A stretch of 64,000 bases of DNA from Fodinibacter sp038258215 (GTDB lineage Bacteria > Actinomycetota > Actinomycetes > Actinomycetales > Dermatophilaceae): NCBI GenBank assembly GCA_038258215.1, contig JBBSQC010000012.1, positions 27,632 to 91,631 of the forward strand, read 5' to 3'. Position numbers and translations under genes: made by a program. A model generated the notes under the pieces. It saw only the letters and a program-made list of their open reading frames with translations, was not told where the DNA came from and made no database searches. Within the stretch, counting starts at the first letter, position 1. Each line of letters begins with the position of its first letter. Below are positions 15,525 through 23,729 of this stretch, one piece after another.

Positions 15525-17066
15525 GTGACGACTTCCACCGACACCTACCTCACCCGTATCGGCACCCTCATCAGGGATGCGCGGCGCCATCAGGGCCTCA
15601 CCCAGAGCGAGCTGGCCGATCTGCTCGACACGAGCCAGAGCGCGGTCGCCCGGATCGAGCAGGGCAAGCAGAACCTCTCCCTGGAGATGCTGGCCCGGGT
15701 CGGGGAGAAGCTCGACAGTGAGTTCGTCTCCCTCGGCCACAGCGGCCCCCAGCACCTGAGGATCGTCGGGGGCAAGAAGCTCTCGGGCTCGATCCCCGTC
15801 AAGACGAGCAAGAACGCCGCCGTCGCGCTCCTGTGCGCCAGCCTGCTCAACAAGGGCCGCACCACCTTGCGCAGCCTGGCCCGCATCGAGGAGGTCAACC
15901 GGATCATCGAGGTGCTCACCTCCATCGGGGTCCAGGTGCGCTGGCTGCCCGACAGCAACGACCTCGAGATCTCCCCGCCGGCGCGCCTCGACCTCGCGAG
16001 CATCGACGTCGAGGCGGCTCGACGCACCCGCACGGTCATCATGTTCCTCGGTCCCCTGCTCCACGAGGTGGACGCCTTCCAGCTGCCGTATGCCGGGGGC
16101 TGCGACCTCGGCACCCGCACCGTCGAGCCGCACCTGTCCGCGCTGCGCGCCTTCGGTCTGGACGTCGCCGCCACCCACGGGTTCTACGAGGCCAAGGTCG
16201 ACACCAGCCGTTCGCCGCAGAAGGCGATCGTGCTCACCGAGCGCGGCGACACCGTGACCGAGAACGTCCTGCTCGCCGCCGCCCGCAACCCGGGCACGAC
16301 GATCATCCGCAACGCCTCGCCCAACTACATGGTCCAGGACCTGTGCTTCTTCCTCCAGGCCATTGGCGCGAAGATCGAGGGCATCGGCTCGACCACGCTC
16401 ACGGTCACCGGCGTCAAGGACGTGGACGTCGACATCGAGTACTTCCCCTCCGAGGACCCGATCGAGGCGATGAGCCTGATCGCCGCGGCCGTCGTCACGG
16501 AGTCCACGATCACCATCGAGCGGGTACCGATCGAGTTCCTCGAGATCGAGCTGGCCACCCTCGAGGAGATGGGCCTGCGCTTCGACCTCACCCCGGAGTA
16601 CCGCGCCAAGAACGGCCACACCCGGCTGCTCGACCTGACGATCCACCCCAGCGCGCTCAAGGCCCCGGTCGACAAGATCGCACCGATGCCCTTCCCAGGG
16701 CTCAACATCGACAACCTGCCGTTCTTCGCCCTCATCGCCGCCTGCGCCGAGGGCACGACGATGATCCACGACTGGGTCTACGAGAACCGCGCGATCTACC
16801 TCACCGAGCTGACGAAGATCGGCGGCCAGGTGCAGCTGCTCGACCCGCACCGGGTCATGATCACCGGCCCGACGCCGAAGTGGCGCGCGGCCGAGGTGAT
16901 GTGCCCTCCGGCGCTTCGACCCGGCGTGGTCATCCTGCTGGCGATGCTCGCCGCGCCCGGCACGTCGGTGCTGCGCAACGTCTACGTCATCAACCGCGGC
17001 TACGAGGAGCTCGCCGAGCGGCTCAACGCCCTCGGGGCGACGATCGAGACCTTCCGCGACATCTGA
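15525..17066 (+). CDS. XRE helix-turn-helix fused to a UDP-GlcNAc 1-carboxyvinyltransferase (MurA)-like enzyme
   Basis: From the leaderless GTG at 15525 this is 513 residues; a GTG at 15507 would add six. Residues about 8-67 form an XRE DNA-binding domain (RIGTLIRDARRHQGLTQSEL, then ADLLDTSQSAVARIEQGKQN). From about residue 77 the rest is an EPSP-synthase/MurA fold. Counterparts of E. coli MurA residues are visible: K96-N97 (TSKNAAV), C193 (AGGCDLGTR, cf. Cys115), R198 (cf. Arg120), D396 (cf. Asp305) and R491 (INRGYEE, cf. Arg397). The segment around E. coli Asp369 (ATDLR) reads PPALR here, so one acidic residue seems lost. It may be an enolpyruvyl transferase that senses its substrate and represses its own gene; that link is inference. 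Confidence 0.85.
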   Translation: MTTSTDTYLTRIGTLIRDARRHQGLTQSELADLLDTSQSAVARIEQGKQNLSLEMLARVGEKLDSEFVSLGHSGPQHLRIVGGKKLSGSIPVKTSKNAAVALLCASLLNKGRTTLRSLARIEEVNRIIEVLTSIGVQVRWLPDSNDLEISPPARLDLASIDVEAARRTRTVIMFLGPLLHEVDAFQLPYAGGCDLGTRTVEPHLSALRAFGLDVAATHGFYEAKVDTSRSPQKAIVLTERGDTVTENVLLAAARNPGTTIIRNASPNYMVQDLCFFLQAIGAKIEGIGSTTLTVTGVKDVDVDIEYFPSEDPIEAMSLIAAAVVTESTITIERVPIEFLEIELATLEEMGLRFDLTPEYRAKNGHTRLLDLTIHPSALKAPVDKIAPMPFPGLNIDNLPFFALIAACAEGTTMIHDWVYENRAIYLTELTKIGGQVQLLDPHRVMITGPTPKWRAAEVMCPPALRPGVVILLAMLAAPGTSVLRNVYVINRGYEELAERLNALGATIETFRDI

Positions 17067-17112
17067 GCACGGGTAGGCCCCCCCTGTCGGAGGTGTGCTG
17101 CACACTCGTGCC

Positions 17113-17892
17113 ATGGCCGAGATCCACGCCCACACCGCTGCGTTCCACGGTGCCTCGTTCCACGACGCCGACCTGTTCGGTGCCACCTTCCGCGAGTGCG
17201 ACCTGCGCGACGCCCGGATCGTCGCGTCGTGGCTCGACGGGCTCCGGGTGTCCGGGTTCGCCGGGCGGCTGGGCCCGGTGTTCGTGGAGGGCATCGACGT
17301 CACTCCGTTCGTGAGCGCCGAGCTCGACCGGCTCCACCCCGAGCGGGTGCTCCTGCGCACCATGCGCTCCGCGGACGACCACCGCTCCGCGGCCGCGCAG
17401 ATCGAGGCGCTGTGGGCCGGCACGATCGCCCGCGCCGGGCGGCTGCCGGATGCCGTGCGCAAGGAGCGCGTCGAGCACGAGTGGTCGCTCACCGAGACCG
17501 TGCGGCACCTCGTCTTCGCCACCGACTGCTGGATCGGGGCCATGGTGCTGCTGGACCCGATGCCCTACCACCGTATCGGGCTCCCCAACACCGACCACCC
17601 CGACGAGGCCGCGCCCGCGATCGGCATCGACCTGTCGGCCCAGCCGTCCTGGGAAGAGGCGCTCGCTGCCTGGGCCGGTCGGCGCGCACGCCTCGACGAG
17701 GTGCTCGAGGGTCTCACCGACGCCCTGCTCGACGAGGAGCGCACCGCGGCACCCGCTCCGCACTGGGGCGAAGAGACACACTCGGTGCGCGACTGCTTGG
17801 GCACCCTCCTCGGCGAGCTCGCCGAGCACCACCGGTATGCCGTCCGCGACCTCGCGGTGCTGGACCAGCGGGTGGCCGGGCTGGGTCAGTAA
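17113..17892 (+). CDS. DinB-like domain protein with N-terminal pentapeptide-type segment
   Basis: From the ATG at 17113 the product is 259 residues. The first 70 residues contain an alternating A-x-[FL]-x-x-x pattern (AFHGASFHDADLFGATFREC, DLRDARIVAS) typical of pentapeptide repeats. The remainder is a DinB four-helix bundle with the metal-type motifs VEHEWSLTETVRHLVFATDCW and, later, LGELAEHHRYAVRDL. DinB proteins are often mycothiol- or bacillithiol-dependent metalloenzymes. The reaction is unknown. The last bases overlap the convergent MDMPI gene. Confidence 0.8.
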   Translation: MAEIHAHTAAFHGASFHDADLFGATFRECDLRDARIVASWLDGLRVSGFAGRLGPVFVEGIDVTPFVSAELDRLHPERVLLRTMRSADDHRSAAAQIEALWAGTIARAGRLPDAVRKERVEHEWSLTETVRHLVFATDCWIGAMVLLDPMPYHRIGLPNTDHPDEAAPAIGIDLSAQPSWEEALAAWAGRRARLDEVLEGLTDALLDEERTAAPAPHWGEETHSVRDCLGTLLGELAEHHRYAVRDLAVLDQRVAGLGQ

Positions 17893-18665
17893 CCCGGGAA
17901 GACCTTCCGAAGGTCCTCGAGGGAGACGTTCCCGGTCACCTCGACGCGCTCGCGGGTGTGCGCCGGGGTGAGCCGACCGGAGAGGAGCCGTGCCACCTCG
18001 TCGGGCGTGCCGACCAGCGCCGCCGTGGGCTCACCGTCGGAGCCGACGAGGGCCACCCGGTCACCGATCGCGAGCGCGTGCCCGGTCTCACCCAGGGTGA
18101 GCACCACGGACTCGGTGATCGCGTCGGCCTTCGCGGTCCAGCCGAGCAGGAAGCCCAGGTCGCTCGCGAAGTGCTCCACCAGCAGGGTTGCGGTGCCGGC
18201 GTCGATGGCCGCCTCGGGGTCGAGGGCGACGCGCACGTCCCACGAGTGGTGGGCGGCCTCGTTGAGCCGCATCCCGGCATACGTGGACATCGGCACCGGC
18301 TCGGGAAGGAACCCCATGTCCAGCCGTAGGCTCTGCCGCTGCTCGGCGTCCAATACCTCCACCGACTTCACCAGGCGTGCATCGGCGGCGACGAAGCCGT
18401 CGGCCTGCTCGCGTGGCGTCATCGCGTCCCAGCGCTCCCAGACCTGCTCGTTGGGCGCCTTCTCGACACCGTCGGTGGCGGCAGTGAGGGTGCCCAGCGA
18501 GATCTCGGCACCGCTGCCGAGGTGCGAGAGCACCTGGGCGAGCGTCCATTCCGAGGCACCGGACGGGTCGGAGAGCTGGGCGTCGGACAGGGTGTTCACG
18601 ACGGCGACCAGCTCGTCGTGGGTGGCCCGCAGGGCGGCGATGGTCAGGTCCGGCTCAGGTGTCAT
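17886..18665 (-). CDS. Maleylpyruvate isomerase-type mycothiol-dependent (MDMPI/DinB) family protein
   Basis: The 259-residue protein starts at the ATG at 18665. It opens IAALRATHDELVAVVNTLSD, with the DinB-fold metal region SEWTLAQVLSHLGSGAEI and the later histidines of LNEAAHHSWDVRVAL. This is the actinobacterial MDMPI N-terminal domain, whose characterised member isomerises maleylpyruvate using mycothiol and a divalent metal. The substrate here is not evident, since no gentisate pathway genes are nearby. A C-terminal domain (about 190-259) resembles the SCP2-like MDMPI C-domain. Its 3' end overlaps the convergent DinB gene by seven bases. Confidence 0.82.
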   Translation of the reverse strand: MTPEPDLTIAALRATHDELVAVVNTLSDAQLSDPSGASEWTLAQVLSHLGSGAEISLGTLTAATDGVEKAPNEQVWERWDAMTPREQADGFVAADARLVKSVEVLDAEQRQSLRLDMGFLPEPVPMSTYAGMRLNEAAHHSWDVRVALDPEAAIDAGTATLLVEHFASDLGFLLGWTAKADAITESVVLTLGETGHALAIGDRVALVGSDGEPTAALVGTPDEVARLLSGRLTPAHTRERVEVTGNVSLEDLRKVFPGY

Positions 18666-18706
18666 AGCACCGACCAACTGCGCGCACCGCCGGTTTCTTC
18701 CCTTGC

Positions 18707-20575
18707 TCAGGCCAGGCGGGCGGCGATGCGGGTCGAGATGGCGTCGGGCGTGAGGTCGATCGCGTCGAGGACCTGGCCGCGCGACGCGTGGTGCAGGAAC
18801 TCCTTCGGGATGCCGAACGTGTCGACGGGGACCGCGAGGTCCGCGGCGCGCACCGCATGGGCCACCTGCGAGCCGATGCCCCCCACCACGACGTTGTCCT
18901 CCACCACGGCGACGCGCCGGGCGCCGCGGGTGAGGTCCACCAGATGGGTGCTGACCGGTAGTGCCCACACCGGGTCGACGACACGCACGCGGTGGCCCTC
19001 GGCGCTGAGCTTCTCGGCGGCGGCCAGCGCGGTGGCCGCCATCGAGCCGATGCCGACGAGCAGCACGTCGACGTCCCCCTCGTCGGGCTCGGCCAGCACG
19101 TCGACGCCACCAACCGAGCGCACCGCGCTGATCGGGTCGGCCACGTTGCCCTTCGGGAAGCGGACGACCGAGGGGGCACCGGTGATGTCGACCGCGGCGC
19201 GCACGGCGAGGGCGACCTGCTGCCCGTCCCGCGGGGCGGCGAGGTGCAGACCGGGCACGACGCCGCTGATCGTCATGTCCCACATGCCGTGGTGCGAGGC
19301 ACCGTCGGGCCCGGTGACACCGGAGCGGTCGAGCACCACGGTGACGGCGGCGCCGTGCAGCGCGCAGTCCATGAGCAGCTGGTCGAAGGCCCGGTTGAGG
19401 AAGGTGGCGTAGACGGCGACGACCGGGTGCAGCCCGGCATACGACAGCCCGGCCGCCATGGTCATGGCGTGCTGCTCGGCGATGCCCACGTCGAAGGTGC
19501 GCTCGGGGAAGTGGTCGGCGAAGGCCTGGAGGCCCACCGGGATCATCATCGCTGCGGTGATCGCGACGACGTCCTCGCGCTCGCCGCCGATCTCGACCAT
19601 GGTGTCGCTGAACTCGTCGGTCCAGCTTCGGCCGGCGATCTCGAGCGGGAGACCCGTCTCGGGGTTGATGACTCCCACCGCGTGGAACTGGTCCGCCTCG
19701 TCGGTGATGGCGGGGTCGTAGCCGCGGCCCTTCTGGGTGATGACGTGCACGAGCACCGGGCCACCAAAGGCCCGCGCCTTGCGCAGCGCGGCCTCGATGG
19801 CCTGCTCGTCGTGACCGTCGACAGGGCCGACGTACTTCAGGCCGAGGTCCTCGAACAGGCCCTGCGGGGCCACGATGTCCTTGATGCCCTTCTTCACCCC
19901 GTGCAGCGTCTCGTACATCGCGCCACCGATGACCGGGGTCCGGGAGAGGGCGATCCTGCCCCAGTCCAGCACCCGCTCGTAGTCGCGAGTGGTGCGCAGG
20001 GTGGCGAGGTGGTCGGCGAGGCCGCCACGGGTCGGGGCGTAGGAGCGCTCGTTGTCGTTGACGACGATGACGAGCGGCAGCTCGGGCTCGGCCGCGATGT
20101 TGTTCAGGGCCTCCCAGGCCATCCCGCCGGTGAGGGCACCGTCACCGATGACCGCGACGGTGTGCCGCTCGCGCTCGCCGCGCACGACGCGACCGGCGGC
20201 GATGCCGTGGGCCCAGGACAGCGAGGTCGACGCGTGGGAGTTCTCGACGACGTCGTGCTCGGACTCGGCACGGCTCGGATAGCCGGAGAGCCCGCCCTGG
20301 GTACGCAGCCCGGTGAAGTCCTGCCGTCCGGTGAGCAGCTTGTGCACGTAGGACTGGTGGCCGGTGTCGAACACCACCGCGTCCTTCGGGCTGTCGAAGA
20401 CCCGGTGGATGGCGATCGTCAGCTCGACCACCCCGAGGTTGGGGCCGAGGTGTCCGCCGGTGCGTGAGACCTGGTCGACGAGGAAGGCGCGGATCTCCGC
20501 GGCGAGGGCGGGAAGCTCCTCGACGGGCACGCACGAGAGGTCGTCCGGTCCCCCGATGCTGTCGAGCACGCTCAC
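18707..20575 (-). CDS. dxs: 1-deoxy-D-xylulose-5-phosphate synthase
   Basis: The 622-residue TPP enzyme condenses pyruvate and glyceraldehyde-3-phosphate in the first step of the MEP isoprenoid pathway. Visible motifs are DTGHQSYVHKLLTGR with the catalytic His region, the TPP/Mg motif GDGALTGGMAWEALNN, the central GPVDGHDEQAIEAAL, and the transketolase pyrimidine domain from about residue 320 (VGIAEQHAMTMAAGL). I place the start at the GTG at 20575 (VSVLDSIGGPDDL) because GGAGGT lies seven bases before it and DXS proteins begin at this point. A longer frame to 20716 has no family match. Confidence 0.95.
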   Translation of the reverse strand: MSVLDSIGGPDDLSCVPVEELPALAAEIRAFLVDQVSRTGGHLGPNLGVVELTIAIHRVFDSPKDAVVFDTGHQSYVHKLLTGRQDFTGLRTQGGLSGYPSRAESEHDVVENSHASTSLSWAHGIAAGRVVRGERERHTVAVIGDGALTGGMAWEALNNIAAEPELPLVIVVNDNERSYAPTRGGLADHLATLRTTRDYERVLDWGRIALSRTPVIGGAMYETLHGVKKGIKDIVAPQGLFEDLGLKYVGPVDGHDEQAIEAALRKARAFGGPVLVHVITQKGRGYDPAITDEADQFHAVGVINPETGLPLEIAGRSWTDEFSDTMVEIGGEREDVVAITAAMMIPVGLQAFADHFPERTFDVGIAEQHAMTMAAGLSYAGLHPVVAVYATFLNRAFDQLLMDCALHGAAVTVVLDRSGVTGPDGASHHGMWDMTISGVVPGLHLAAPRDGQQVALAVRAAVDITGAPSVVRFPKGNVADPISAVRSVGGVDVLAEPDEGDVDVLLVGIGSMAATALAAAEKLSAEGHRVRVVDPVWALPVSTHLVDLTRGARRVAVVEDNVVVGGIGSQVAHAVRAADLAVPVDTFGIPKEFLHHASRGQVLDAIDLTPDAISTRIAARLA

Positions 20576-20660
20576 GCAGCCCACCTCCGCTCTCGTGGCA
20601 CGCCCGTCGCGACACGTCCCTCGTGGCTCACCGGTCGTGGCGCACGAACCCAACGAGTCT

Positions 20661-20677
20661 AGGCGGTGGGACCGCCT
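20661..20677. other. GC-rich hairpin between the conserved hypothetical gene and dxs
   Basis: AGGCGGT-GGG-ACCGCCT forms a perfect 7-bp stem with a 3-base loop downstream of the minus-strand gene ending at 20729 and upstream of dxs. There is no T-tract, so termination would be weak. On the minus strand a TAGACT hexamer follows it and could serve as a dxs -10 box. Confidence 0.4.
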
Positions 20678-20728
20678 CACCCCGAACCCTTCGACGCGGC
20701 GCTCGCCACGGGGCACCGGGCGGACCCC

Positions 20729-21196
20729 TCACAGGTGGGGGACGAACTCCAGGCCGCGCAGGGCGTCGAGCAGGAGGCCCGCGGCGCGCCGCGCGCTGAG
20801 CAGCCGCACCCCCTCGCACTCGAGGTCGGCGAGCACCTGGGCCACCCCCTCCGGACCGATGTCGTCGACGAGCTCGACCCGGACCTCGCGGTAGGCCGAG
20901 CGCATCGCCTCGATCTGCGCGTCGAGGTGGCGCACCGTGAGCCATCCCAACGCCACCGGATGCCGCCGCCACCCGGCATACAACCGGTAGTCGGGCGGGC
21001 AGTGGTCCAGCAGCCACGCGCTCGCCCGGTGGTCCCACCCCCGCTCCCCCGGCGGCGGGACCCCGGGGGGCCACCCGGCCGGGCCACCGCCGCTCGCCCC
21101 ACCTCCTGAGCTCGACCGGTGCCGGGCCGGGGAGGCCGGCGTCGCCGCCCGCACGGGTGGGCCGACTCGGCCACCCGGCGCCACGGACTCGAACAT
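20729..21196 (-). CDS. Conserved actinobacterial hypothetical protein
   Basis: From the ATG at 21196 the product is 155 residues. After a disordered Gly/Pro/Ser-rich first 50 residues comes a conserved region with WLLDHCPPDYRLYAGWRRHP, VALGWLTVRHLDAQIEAMR and a final VQVLAD-like helix ending LDALRGLEFVPHL. This pattern is familiar from uncharacterised Micrococcales proteins; no function is known to me. Its promoter, with a consensus TATAAT on the minus strand, overlaps the divergent promoter of the sulfur operon, so the two may be co-regulated. Confidence 0.65.
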   Translation of the reverse strand: MFESVAPGGRVGPPVRAATPASPARHRSSSGGGASGGGPAGWPPGVPPPGERGWDHRASAWLLDHCPPDYRLYAGWRRHPVALGWLTVRHLDAQIEAMRSAYREVRVELVDDIGPEGVAQVLADLECEGVRLLSARRAAGLLLDALRGLEFVPHL

Positions 21197-21248
21197 GCGT
21201 TCGATGATACGCCGTGGATCACATCGTGGGACGCTCGACCAAAGATAA

Positions 21249-21270
21249 TGATGCATTATAGATTGCATCA
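21249..21270. promoter_or_regulatory. Inverted repeat in the divergent promoter of the sulfur-assimilation operon
   Basis: TGATGCA-N8-TGCATCA (7+7 bp) lies 31 bases before the sulfite reductase ATG. The spacer contains TATAGA, a plausible + strand -10, and its complement supplies a perfect TATAAT (21255-21260) for the minus-strand gene. One regulator bound here could control both directions. Confidence 0.6.
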
Positions 21271-21300
21271 CGTTAACTAATCATCGAGGCCGGGGGCACC

Positions 21301-23010
21301 ATGACCACGCACACGAGCGACTCCCCTCCGACGAGGGCGCTGCGACCACCCAGGGCCGGTCGCTCCAACGGACAGTGGGCGGTCGACGGCCGTGCCCCGC
21401 TCAACGGCAACGAGGAGCTCAAGGCGGCCGGCGGTGGCCTCGACGTCCGTGAGCGCATCGAGACGCTGTACGCCGTGCAGGGATTCGACGCGATCCCCGA
21501 CGACGACCTCCACGGACGGTTCCGCTGGTGGGGGCTCTACACCCAGCGCCGCCCGGGCATCGACGGCGGGCGCACCGCGACCCTGGAGACCCACGAGCTG
21601 TCCGACCGCTACTTCATGCTGCGGGTGCGCCTCGACGGTGGCTCGCTGAGCCTGCGCCAGCTGCGCGTGCTCGCGGAGATCTCGACCGAGTTCGCCCGCG
21701 ACACCGCGGACATCAGCGACCGGCAGAACATCCAGTACCACTGGATCCGTGTCGAGGATGTCCCCGAGATCTGGCGCCGGCTCGAGGAGGTCGGCCTCCA
21801 GACCACCGAGGCGTGCGGTGACACCCCCCGCGTGGTGCTCGGCAGCCCCCTCGCCGGCATCGCGGCCGAGGAGATCATCGACCCGACACCGGTCATCGAC
21901 GAGATCACGAGCCGGTTCGTGGGCGACCCGGAGCTGGCCAACCTGCCCCGCAAGTTCAAGACGGCCGTCACCGGTCACCCGAGCCTGGACGTCGTGCACG
22001 AGATCAACGACATCTCCTTCGTCGGGGTGCGCCATCCCTCCCTCGGGGTCGGCTACGACCTCTGGGTCGGCGGCGGGCTCTCGACCGCCCCCCGGCTGGC
22101 CGAGCGGCTCGGCGCGTTCGTGACGCCGGAGCAGGCCGCCGACGTCTGGCACGGCGTCATCCGGATCTTCCGTGACCACGGCTACCGCCGGTTGCGCACC
22201 AAGGCCCGGCTGAAGTTCCTCCTCGCCGAGTGGGGCACCGAGCGCTTCCGGGAGGTCCTCGAGAACGACTACCTCGGGTACCGCCTCGCCGACGGTCCAC
22301 CCCCCGCGCCGGCCTCCGGGCCCGGAGACCACGTCGGCGTGCACCTCCAGAAGGACGGTGCCTCCTACGTCGGCGCCGCTCCGGTCGTCGGTCGGGTCAG
22401 CGGGTCGGTGCTGGCCGGGCTGGCGGACCTCATGGAGGATGCCGGGTCCGGACGGCTGCGCCTCACCCCGCACCAGAAGCTCGTCGTCCTCGACGTGCCC
22501 ACCGAGCGGGTCGACACCCTCGTCGACGGGCTGGAGTCCCTGGGCCTGAGCGTGCGCCCGAGCCCCTTCCGTCGGCACACCATGGCCTGCACCGGCATCG
22601 AGTTCTGCAAGCTCGCCATCGTCGAGACCAAGGCCACCGCGGCCACCACCATCGCCGCGCTGGAGCAGCGTCTCGTCGACCTCGACCTCGAGACCCCCAT
22701 CACCCTGAACATCAACGGCTGCCCCAACTCGTGCGCCCGGATCCAGGTGGCGGACATCGGGCTCAAGGGGATGATCGTCACCGTCGACGGAGAGCAGCAG
22801 CCCGGCTTCCAGGTGCACCTCGGCGGCGGCCTCGCGTCGGAGGACCGCGACGAGGCGGGCCTGGGCCGCACCGTGCGAGGGCTGAAGGTCACGGCATCCG
22901 ACCTGCCCGACCTGGTGGAGCGACTGGTCCGGCGCTGGGTCGCCGGCCGCGACGACGGCGAGACGTTCTCCGGCTGGGCCCACCGCGTCGAGGAGGAGGA
23001 GCTGCGATGA
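21301..23010 (+). CDS. Ferredoxin-dependent sulfite/nitrite reductase (siroheme, 4Fe-4S)
   Basis: The 569-residue enzyme has two ferredoxin-like half domains and two siroheme/Fe-S domains. The cluster cysteines are C430 and C436 (ACTGIEFCK) and C474 and C478 (NGCPNSCAR), the expected C-x5-C and C-x3-C spacing. It reduces sulfite to sulfide with ferredoxin electrons; nitrite reduction is possible for this superfamily, but the linked APS reductase points to sulfur assimilation. The ATG follows GGCCGGGGGCACC with a weak ribosome site. It overlaps the APS reductase gene by ATGA. It lacks the extra domains of NADPH-type NirB. Confidence 0.9.
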   Translation: MTTHTSDSPPTRALRPPRAGRSNGQWAVDGRAPLNGNEELKAAGGGLDVRERIETLYAVQGFDAIPDDDLHGRFRWWGLYTQRRPGIDGGRTATLETHELSDRYFMLRVRLDGGSLSLRQLRVLAEISTEFARDTADISDRQNIQYHWIRVEDVPEIWRRLEEVGLQTTEACGDTPRVVLGSPLAGIAAEEIIDPTPVIDEITSRFVGDPELANLPRKFKTAVTGHPSLDVVHEINDISFVGVRHPSLGVGYDLWVGGGLSTAPRLAERLGAFVTPEQAADVWHGVIRIFRDHGYRRLRTKARLKFLLAEWGTERFREVLENDYLGYRLADGPPPAPASGPGDHVGVHLQKDGASYVGAAPVVGRVSGSVLAGLADLMEDAGSGRLRLTPHQKLVVLDVPTERVDTLVDGLESLGLSVRPSPFRRHTMACTGIEFCKLAIVETKATAATTIAALEQRLVDLDLETPITLNINGCPNSCARIQVADIGLKGMIVTVDGEQQPGFQVHLGGGLASEDRDEAGLGRTVRGLKVTASDLPDLVERLVRRWVAGRDDGETFSGWAHRVEEEELR

Positions 23011-23729
23011 CCGCGACGACCGAGACCGCCACGCGCAGGCGCAGCACCGAGCACCTGCGCGCCCTCGCGCAGGACGGGGCCACGCTGCTCGACGGCGCAT
23101 CCGCCGACGAGGTGGCGGCCTGGGCGGCACGCACCTTTCCCGGGACCCTCGCCGTCGCGTGCAGCATGGCCGACGCGGTGCTCCCCCACCTGGTGTCCCA
23201 GCACGCCCCCGGGGTCGACGTGCTCTTCCTCGAGACGGGCTACCACTTCGCCCAGACCCTGGCCACCCGTGACGAGGTCGCAAGGCGGCTGCCGGTGCGG
23301 GTGGTCGAGGTGCGACCGCGCCTGTCGGTGGCCGAGCAGGATGCCGAGTTCGGCGCGCGGCTGCACGACCGCGATCCTGCGGCCTGCTGCCGCATGCGCA
23401 AGGTCGAGCCGTTGCGCAACGCCCTGGGTGGGTACGAGGCCTGGGCCAGTGGGGTCCGGCGTGAGGAGTCCCCCACTCGCAGTGCCACGCCCGTCGTCTC
23501 CTATGACGAGGTCAACGGTCTCGTGAAGCTCAACCCGCTCGCTTCCTGGGGCCTGGACGACGTCGTCGACTACGCGACCCTGCACCGGGTGCCGGTGAAC
23601 CTCCTGCTCGCCGACGGCTACCCCAGCATTGGGTGCGAGCCGTGCACCGCTCGCGTCGCGCCCGGCGCCGACCTCCGCTCCGGCCGGTGGGCCGGGAGCA
23701 CCAAGACCGAGTGCGGGATCCACACGTGA
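23007..23729 (+). CDS. cysH: Phosphoadenylyl/adenylyl-sulfate reductase (APS-type, 4Fe-4S)
   Basis: The 240-residue protein reduces activated sulfate to sulfite using thioredoxin. Cysteines C127-C128 (AACCRMRKVEPL), C210 and C213 (SIGCEPCTARV) form the 4Fe-4S cluster that marks enzymes using APS rather than PAPS, and C236 in ECGIHT is the catalytic cysteine. The PP-loop-like segment is LAVACSMADAVL. It overlaps the sulfite reductase at its start and the siroheme synthase at its end (GTGA), so the three genes form a tightly coupled operon. No ATP sulfurylase (cysD/cysN or sat) follows. Confidence 0.92.
   Translation: MTATTETATRRRSTEHLRALAQDGATLLDGASADEVAAWAARTFPGTLAVACSMADAVLPHLVSQHAPGVDVLFLETGYHFAQTLATRDEVARRLPVRVVEVRPRLSVAEQDAEFGARLHDRDPAACCRMRKVEPLRNALGGYEAWASGVRREESPTRSATPVVSYDEVNGLVKLNPLASWGLDDVVDYATLHRVPVNLLLADGYPSIGCEPCTARVAPGADLRSGRWAGSTKTECGIHT

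Noticed and set aside
21197..21300. Riboswitch upstream of the sulfur operon
   Set aside because: The leader is too short and shows no SAM- or cobalamin-type conserved core; an operator explains the symmetry better.
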